From NCBI GenBank assembly GCA_032622095.1, contig CP136066.1, positions 116,085,319 to 116,149,318 on the forward strand: DNA of 64,000 nucleotides, given 5' to 3'. Both the position numbers and the translations under genes were made by a program. Below, piece after piece: positions 56,805-64,000 of this stretch (its first letter is position 1; each line of letters begins with the position of its first letter). Source of the DNA: Siphonodentalium dalli. Its lineage: Eukaryota; Mollusca; Scaphopoda; Gadilida; Siphonodentaliidae. Below the pieces are notes generated by a model. It was not told where the DNA came from and made no database searches. It saw only the letters and a program-made list of their open reading frames with translations.

Positions 56805-57606
56805 CAGGGTTCGCGCTGGCGCAATATTCCCAGGTGCCAACACTGTTGCCAATTGCATTATTTTTAGAGCCACTTTATACTTTCGGTTGCCACTTTTTTC
56901 CGACCAGTTTTTTGTGTGCCATTTTTGAATTTGGTATTCCAAAAAAAAACAAGCAAATTACCTATTATATGTATATATTTATTTTATCAATGATGTGTAA
57001 CAATTAACAAGAAATACAAAGTATTTAGACTATCGGTAATGTCTGAATGTCCGAATAAATCAGTAACTTTCTTCATTTTAGAAGGATGTTGTGTGTCATT
57101 GTTGCTGAAATCTAACTTGTGCTTACGGTTCATATTTGCTGTATGTCACAGTTTGTGAAAGCTGAGTTACGAAGGACATATTTATGATAATTTATCTAAC
57201 ACCTACTATCAATACACAACTTCCTAACGATTTACACTTCAGGAAGCTCTTTGTTTGGCTAATGTTTGTCAAATTGTAGTCAATAGCCATACTTAGTGTT
57301 ATTATCGAGTAGAAATTCGAAACCCTTTCACCCCAGCGATAAAATAAGTCGATCTGACATAAGCCGCGAATCTATTATACGCTTTCAATTAGGACCCAAT
57401 TAGCTATGTCGCGACCGGATATCGATGTGTGTTTTGTTTTGTTTCCGACCGATTGACTGCAAGCTTTATTATTTGCCCGATGGGTACCGATTGCCAAAAG
57501 CCAAAAAGATAGGTGCCACTTTTTGTAGCCAATCGGGATTTTTTTGGAGCCATTTCATTTTTTTTATAGCAATTTGCTAAATTGGCAATGGGCAGCGCGA
57601 ACCCTG
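56805..57606. mobile_element. hAT MITE with perfect 8-bp TSD
   Basis: Terminal inverted repeats CAGGGTTCGCGCTG are perfect on 14 bases. The flanks GTTGAATA (56797-56804 and 57607-57614) are identical. 802 bases, no transposase frame. 'gccaatt' and 'agccattt' type words inside link it to the outer hAT at 41237. Confidence 0.93.
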
Positions 57607-57614
57607 GTTGAATA

Positions 57615-58794
57615 TCTATTGTATTCAAACCTTTTAAGATGTGAAGCCAGGTTTTTGTTATCAGACGGGAGGCAGTTTATGACACATTATGTAACCATTG
57701 ATCGAGTTAAGTACTGCTAGCCTGTACATGGGACAATGTACATGTATTTAGGTATTTTATCTTACAGCCTGCCTAATCAAAAAAAATTACATAACGAGTG
57801 TATAGATTAAAGACATATTATGCACTTGTTCGGGTACATGAAACTGGTAAGTTAGTATTCAGGCACCATGCCAACTGGGAGAAATTAGAATGTAGCATTC
57901 TACTAACATAGCCGAAAATCTTAAGCAAATCTACAGTAGCACTCAAAAGAAAACATCGTCTGAATTACGCTCAAATGTAAATATTTACTTCCAGATTCGG
58001 GACGCAACTATCGGCGATAAGCTTACGAAAAATGATTTCGCCATCGATAGTCACTGCATTTCATTAATATATAAGAATGACAGCGTGTGTTGCTAATTTG
58101 GGTAACATATTTGTAAAATTTAACTACTTTTAGGAAGATCATTCACCATTTCTATTTGATCACCCTACTGGAGTGTTTAACATCACTTTAAAGGTTTTGA
58201 CGAATTAGCTTTCCGTATCCATGCTTTCAAAGTTTGGCCAAATGAAATTTTTATTGGCCAATTTCAAAACATATTGGCCATTGGCCACCGACAGCATGAA
58301 CACTGACCAGTCTTCACCAAAGCCAACAAGAGCTCAGCATCATGTATGTCAAATCTACAGCACGTGCGTTCAGTTGGTGTCGATTTACATGTTCAGATTT
58401 TGGAGGTAAAAATTTATGTATTCGTTCACTTATAAATGGACTAGAAAAGCCGTCCGATGTTCGGAATAGAGTTTCCAGTTTACAGAAGTAATTTTTAGTG
58501 AGAATGCACACGGGTGAATTTGTTGGATCTAAATTTATTTATTTACTCCTCATTTGAACTTGATACATGTACCGGTATATAGCTTTGGGTCATGCATTTA
58601 TAACTGTACGAACCACAAGTCATACTATATACATAATGTAGTGTCCATTGACATATCACTGTATAGGGCTAACCACTGAACATTTACATACATGTGAAAT
58701 GTATGTGTTTGGGATTGCTCAATTGGATCTCCCCAGGCTCATGGATGTACCGTATCTATATTATTTATAAGCCCTAATTTATAATGTTATAAAG
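57615..58794. other. No gene seen
   Basis: Near 58230-58306 'ttggccaaatgaaat', 'attggccattggccacc' and 'gcatgaacactg' look like a diverged right end of the CAGGGTTCGCGC family. Its left end was not found. Nothing else recognised. Confidence 0.35.
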
Positions 58795-59325
58795 TTTCTT
58801 ACCAGAACGGGTCAGAACATCAAAAAGTTCCCAGGTTTTGTACTGGTGGAACATGATCTCTAGGGGTGTTAGCAAGAGTAGAGATTCATGGCATGATTGA
58901 CTTGATCCCAGTGCGCCTATGGCCAGAGTTAGCACCTGCACTGAAAACACTACAGATTCAGATTTGAATTTTGATGGAAATAATTGTAAACAATAATGTA
59001 TTGTTGACCTACTTTCTAAACTTTAATAATATCCAAACTGGGTCTAAAATCAAAATTCTGATCGGTGTTGTCACTAGTTTCGTTTGACAATCTGCCAGCC
59101 AGTGCAGCAGCTCATCAGCAGAGTTGTCAGCACCTTTTGAGCAAACTAGGGACACCAGCATGATGAGTTGAGCTCTCGATCTGCAAGTGCTACACCTGTG
59201 TGAACATGCGGCAGCATATCGGCGTCTAGATCATGCCATGATTCTCTACTCTGGCTAACACCCATAGAGATCATATTCAACCAGCACAAAACATGGGAAC
59301 TTTGACAGGTTTTGACTGGGAACCT
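58795..59325. repeat. Inverted-repeat element (~110-bp arms)
   Basis: 58800-58910 ('gatctctaggggtgttagc', 'agattcatggcatgat') recurs inverted at about 59210-59320. A third, shorter relative lies at 59965-60035, and its right-hand text at 59620-59665. Confidence 0.7.
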
Positions 59326-59334
59326 TATAAGGTG

Positions 59335-59612
59335 GAAAAAATAATGCAGGGAATATATTTCTTAGTTATTATGTGTTCCTTAATAATGTACTTCACTTTT
59401 GGAGAAGGTCCCAACTCAAACTTTTACGATTTAAATTAATTTGTGAGCGATTTTGCTTTGAGTCAATTAATTCATTGTTTATTGCGATATCAGCTCACAA
59501 ATATCACGGAAAAGCATGCAATTTTGAATTGGGACATTCACCTACAGTGAAGTACATTATTAAGGAACAGATAATAACTAAGAGATATATTCCCTGCATT
59601 ATTTTTCAACTT
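59335..59612. mobile_element. Palindromic MITE (~55-bp arms)
   Basis: 'aataatgcagggaatatatt' opens the left arm and its complement closes the right arm near 59605. 'aataatgtacttcac' and 'gtgaagtacattatt' pair inside, followed by 'gtcccaa' and 'ttgggac'. It sits in the inverted-repeat cluster and could itself form a cruciform. Confidence 0.75.
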
Positions 59613-60035
59613 TATAAGGTTCCCTGTAAAAACTTCAAAAAGTTCCAATGTTTTGTACGAGTCGAATAGTGTTGTGTCTTAGGAAATTAGTGTGTTCTTT
59701 CCGGATTTCTACTGGGAATGTCGCCGACTTTCTGTTTATACTATGCTGGAGCTACTCAGCGCAGCGATGTACTTCCACCTTCGGGGAAATTCCCATGACA
59801 CGTGACCGAAGAGCAGAACCAGTAAAGTCTAAATAAAGAACCAACAATTCATCTTTGATAATTCTTCTCATAATTTGCTGTTTTTCTACTGATTATAAAA
59901 GGTATGTTTATTGCATGTTTTGCTTATATTGTTGCTTAAATATAATATTCTATTTTGAATCAAATGCCAAATATTCAACAATATGATCTCTACGGGCGTT
60001 AGCCACAGTAGATTCATGGCATGATCTAATCGGCA

Positions 60036-60725
60036 TCATCAAAGGGAATGTTATAAAAGGGAGTAATAGCTGGACCTCTGAATAATAAGGGTACTGTTTT
60101 ATTGAAGATTGTTCATTATTTGAAGGGATCTTTACACCTTATGTTATTTATGGCGATCAGTAGGCCATGTTGGGGATTTTTCCCGATTAATTGACTGACA
60201 GATTTCAGCATCGACCTTTTTAATAATCGAGCTGACGTCGATTAGTAGACTAATCATATTGAACGACACTAGTACACAGATTTTGAAATCTCGTTCTAAA
60301 TGACGTTTAGTTTCCGTGTTTGCCATGATTTCTGAAAATAGTGAAAGAGAAAACCATTTTACCTTCCAATGAAAATTAAAATGAACAGAAAACAAACAGC
60401 TGAATCAGCTGATGGGGTCCAGACTTTCAGGAACAACGTTGAAGTAATTGTGTTAAGATAACTTAGTGCTGATCACAAAACCTGTGTACCCTTCATGGCT
60501 TCAGCATATCTTAAAAACCTGTGCACCCTTGACTTCAGCACTTTTTTTGGTGAGAGTGACACATTCAACTTCAAGGCTTCAGCTAAACTGAGTGTGGTAT
60601 AGTGGCACGTAGCCAAGTAAGCTTCGGAAACAGTGCCATTGCCGTCTATACCAAGCTGGGTTCACCGGTTCGAAAAATATGTACTTAAGTACCAGTGCGT
60701 CTATAACCGGAAGGTTCCGAATAAA
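60036..60725. other. No gene seen
   Basis: Short repeated phrases near 60478 and 60510 ('aacctgtg..acccttca', 'acttcagca') but no coding similarity or defined element. Confidence 0.4.
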
Positions 60726-62041
60726 GGAGAAGCCGGCCCCATACGAAGACGGCCCAAGAGAAGTCGGCCCAATATATAACGGCGCCATTGTTTAAAATCA
60801 TTCTTTATTTATTTTATAATATGATATATGAAACTGATGATAATAATAATCACAAAATAACATATTTGTTTTTGGACCAATTTAAGTCAAATTTTATCCA
60901 AATTACGGCCATCAGTAGAGGAAAAATTCAAATCAATGTCTGGTAAAGGTCTGACGAGGTTCTCTGTTGGTGGTTGGTGACTGGCTGGTTGCTCAAAGGA
61001 ACATGACTGAAGTGGGGGGGGGGGGGGGCATAGCAGGTGTTGAAGTCTGTAGCGTTCTATACGATGTTTCCAAGGATGGTCTTGGATTGTCATCACGGCA
61101 TGTTGGAAAGACAGGTCGTATTGGCCAGCATGGATCAAGTATGAAAGCAGGGTTTCCGCTATACCGGCACAGGGTCCCCTTGACGGCCCCGTTCCCCTCG
61201 CCAAGTTTTCCCCTCCTGCCATACCCCAGGACATACTGCATGTCTATAAAGGTATAAAGATGTTTAAAACTTCTGAATTTTGTTGGAATAGTACTAAGGA
61301 ATTTTAAAAGGTGAATTTATTTTATATCTTGTGAGTGTACACTCTAAACGCGTTGTTAAATTGAAACAGGAAGTGATCAGAACTGACATCGCTAGGAGCT
61401 ATGCCTTTGAGGTCGGTTAGTTACGTTGCGGTTGTATGTAATCAGCCTTAATATATTCCGATTACGTTATGCATCCGAAAGATCTGCTGTGTCTTCCACA
61501 GTGAGTCTTTTAACATTAACGAGCACGTTTAACTCGGGATTAAAATTACTGGTTTTCTGTACATGTACTTTGTAAATTAATATATATCTAATAAATTTAC
61601 TAGTTTTAAAGTTACAGGTACATGTATAAGGTTTGATAGCTTGGCACTTGGGCAGAAATGGAACAAAACAATCTGCCGTTTCTACTCTCACACGATTCTA
61701 TTGGCCGATATAACGAAAGTAGTTCAACCAGTAATAAAAGTAAAACAGGCTACTTTTACCTGGATTTTTCCCCTTGACGGCTACCGGCCCCATTCCCCTA
61801 CCCCTAGCGGAAACCCTGATAAAAGGCAATTGTTTCATCACGATCCAGGTGTGTTTCTTTGTGTTGTTATAACTAAGAAAACATTGCAGACTTCACAATT
61901 AGCCTACATAAACACTACACTATCTCAATTGAAATAAGTTGCTGATTTCACAATGAATTAATTAGCCAAAATAAATGGGGCCGTCTTCGCGCAGGGCCAT
62001 CCTCGTATGGGGCTCGACTTTGCGCGAGGCCGACTTATCCA
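60726..62041. mobile_element. Family D terminal-inverted-repeat element, copy 1
   Basis: The left end carries 'ggccccatacgaagacggcc' and 'aagtcggccc'. The reverse complement of 61980-62040 carries 'aagtcggcc', 'ccccatacgaggatggccc' and 'gaagacggccccat'. Arms are about 60-70 bases. The interior lacks a recognised transposase and holds a hAT insertion. The target duplication is not clear. A second copy starts at 63370. Confidence 0.7.
61148..61818. mobile_element. hAT MITE inside family D copy 1
   Basis: The terminal repeats CAGGGTTTCCGCTA match perfectly on 14 bases at both ends. 'cccttgacggc' recurs inside both ends. The flanks (ATGAAAG and ATAAAAG) are similar but not a perfect 8-bp duplication. 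Confidence 0.75.
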
Positions 62042-62153
62042 GATACGGAAGGTTTCTGCACTGAAATATCTAGTCCCGGGGCAATTCCATTCATTATGCT
62101 CGGCTACAACGAGTAATGAAATTACAATGGGCAATGAATGGAATGATCGGCCG

Positions 62154-62751
62154 CAGGGTTGCTAATAGGTACTGGTACCGGTTCTGATGTCGAGTACCGA
62201 CGGTTCTCGGTACTGATTGTTGATTTCTATTTATATACCTCTTAACGGATATAAAGGGTTAATTAAGCAGCTCAACATAACGCCAAACACAACTGCGATG
62301 GGTTAACGTGATGTCATCAGCACATTCAAACATCAAAGGCACAGTATGCCGCACTATGACAACTTGTCATGAAATTGACAGAATGCATGCATTGTGTGGG
62401 CGCTTGTGATAACTGTATTTTTCAAACCGGCCCAGTAGTCAAACATACATACGTCTACATTCGTTCCACTCTGTATTCCGTCTTTTAAAAAATCAACCCT
62501 TTGCGACTTGCCGAAAACCGCCACAGACAACAACTTAATCGTAAATGTCGTTCAATGCAATGTTTATTTTCGTTGTTTGACTAAACCTCGAACTTAACGA
62601 ATAATTGATGATGGAACCCCACGAATCCAAAGTTATTGGCAGAATAAAAGTCCACTCAATGAGTACCGATACCGACCCGGTTTGCGGTACTGAACATCAG
62701 TATGGAACCGGTACCAAAAGTTGTGGTACCGTCGGTACTTTGGCAACCCTG
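62154..62751. mobile_element. hAT MITE with 7/8 TSD
   Basis: The ends CAGGGTTGC and GCAACCCTG are followed inward by 'ggtactggtaccggt' type palindromes. The flanks are ATCGGCCG (62146-62153) and ATTGGCCG (62752-62759). 598 bases, no transposase frame. Confidence 0.87.
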
Positions 62752-62759
62752 ATTGGCCG

Positions 62760-63369
62760 TAAATTCAGCGTAAAGTACGCGGGCTACACATACTGCCGAG
62801 GTGGTGTACATTCGAGCGTATTGTAATGTGACGGCACTTTCCGTGAAAAGATTGGTTGTCAACTGAGAAAGCACATGGAAAATATTTATGTAATAGACTA
62901 AATGAATTTAATTTTTAATAATTTATTATAAATATGTAATACATAATTCAGAAATATATAATTCAATTGAATGACAGTTAAAGTTATATATCCAAAGTTT
63001 TAGATACTTAGTGTCAAGTATTTTGCTTCTTTGATAAAAGCACAGGCTTTCTAAACAGTGATAATTGAGTGATGTTATATATTTTTGAATTAATTAGTCC
63101 ACTTACCCTAATATATGGGAGAATAGATGTATTCAAATTTGTATTTATTAAGATCTCAGTCATGGTTTAGAAGGCCTGTGGATAAAAGTCAAAATTCTCA
63201 TCAGTTTCATTGTGAATATCAGATATTTTGGCTCATTTACTTAAGTCTTCGTCTGTTCGACATGCCCAGTTTGAGTTTTTTCAAATTTCCTGAATAAAAA
63301 ATTATGTTTTGTTTGCAGTTGTAACTATGCTATTTTTAGATTATGCTGGTCACCAAAAATCATTCTATT
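62760..63369. other. No gene seen
   Basis: AT-rich spacer between the 62154 MITE and family D copy 2, with no coding similarity. Confidence 0.45.
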
Positions 63370-64000
63370 GAAAACAGGAGAAGTCGGCCCCATACGAAGA
63401 CGTTCCCGGAGAAGTCGGTCCCATTAATTAGAAGGGATTAAATCAGCTTAATTTTATTGAGATAGTGTTTATGTTGGCTAATTGCAGCCCTCTTAATTCA
63501 GATTGTTTGGCTTCGGCAATCTGCTACGGCAACACTATGCCGTGACCCAGTTTGCTTCAGCAAATTGCTTTGGCAATGCTGATTGCCGTAGCCAATTATG
63601 AAGGCTGCTAATTGTTAGGTCCCCAACTTAATTTGATTGATAGGCTAATTGTGAAGTCCACAATGTTTTCTTAGTTGTAATAACAAAATAAACCTCACTT
63701 TTGGGCAATCACTGTGACTTAGTTTACTCAGTTATAAAAACAATGATAGTTGCCAACAGACAATTAAAGAAAGCGCTAAGTACTGTTGATTGCTGCTTAG
63801 CGAACGAAGCCATTAGCTCATTATTCTCACTTGTATAGACGTATATGGATAAGGACATTAAGGTTAGCCCAGCTATCCAATTTTCATACGGGCGGTGTAG
63901 AAACGTTTGTCGTGGGTGGGACAGAAAATCGGAAAAAAAATTGTGGACTTCACAATTAGCCTACACAAACACTACACTAAATCAATAAAATTAAGTTGGG
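63370..64000. mobile_element. Family D element copy 2, runs off the window
   Basis: It opens 'ggagaagtcggccccatacg' as in copy 1. The last 60 bases ('cacaattagcctacacaaac', 'actacactaaatcaat') match copy 1 near 61890-61930. A small inverted repeat inside (about 63478-63616, 'taattgcagccc' and 'ggctgctaattg') is a further MITE-like insertion. The right terminus is outside the window. Confidence 0.65.

Noticed and set aside
55166-58575. 'tacatgtaccggta' palindromic words
   Set aside because: They recur but are too short and scattered to call a feature without genome-wide counts.

Overview
This window is AT-rich animal genomic DNA. It is almost entirely one spaced-out nuclear gene, on the minus strand, with its introns packed by transposable elements. 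The gene is a VRK-family serine/threonine kinase, best read as VRK1. Ten coding exons join in frame with canonical splice sites, from the start codon at 55473 to the end of exon 10 at 9335. They give 368 codons and cover the whole kinase fold. The last coding exon(s), for the short basic tail, were not found and probably lie left of base 1. The repeat types (jockey/CR1-like and L1/Tx1-like LINEs, hAT elements, Helitron-like TC...CTAG elements, and arrays rich in 'AAGATGGC' and 'ggcataactct') look like a lophotrochozoan, most likely a mollusc. That is an inference.

Layout from left to right. 1-9334 lies beyond the last exon found. It holds a broken THAP-domain fragment behind a TATA box and two CRE sites, a Helitron-like element, a decayed minus-strand LINE (LINE-A) and a small MITE. 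Intron 9 (9523-22601) is a stack of insertions: a tandem-repeat element (family B) is split by an L1-like LINE with a 5-bp target duplication, and that LINE is split by a 4.3-kb foldback element whose arms enclose a minisatellite. Introns 8 to 6 (22667-31389) hold more B copies, several tandem families (E, G), a 41-nt poly-C run and a clean hAT MITE. Introns 5 and 4 (31495-39831) hold two head-to-tail Helitron-like elements, E-family elements with a 3' hairpin, and a hAT-like inverted-repeat element.

Intron 2 (40669-51147) contains a second stack: an outer hAT, an inner hAT with a perfect 8-bp target duplication, and a CR1-like LINE whose 801-codon reading frame has one internal stop. Beside it, a further hAT contains a second foldback element. 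Intron 1 (51292-55445) has another B copy close to the exon 2 acceptor. 55482-64000, upstream of the start codon, has no recognised gene. It holds hAT MITEs, inverted-repeat clusters and two copies of a terminal-inverted-repeat element (D).

No tRNA, rRNA, CRISPR array or prokaryotic operon was seen. The kinase is the only convincing host gene. Points most worth checking are the dated nested insertions, Helitron-borne arrays of a nuclear-receptor-like 9-mer, B elements sitting just upstream of two VRK1 acceptors, and a 3' hairpin in E elements whose stem sequence differs between copies while pairing is kept.
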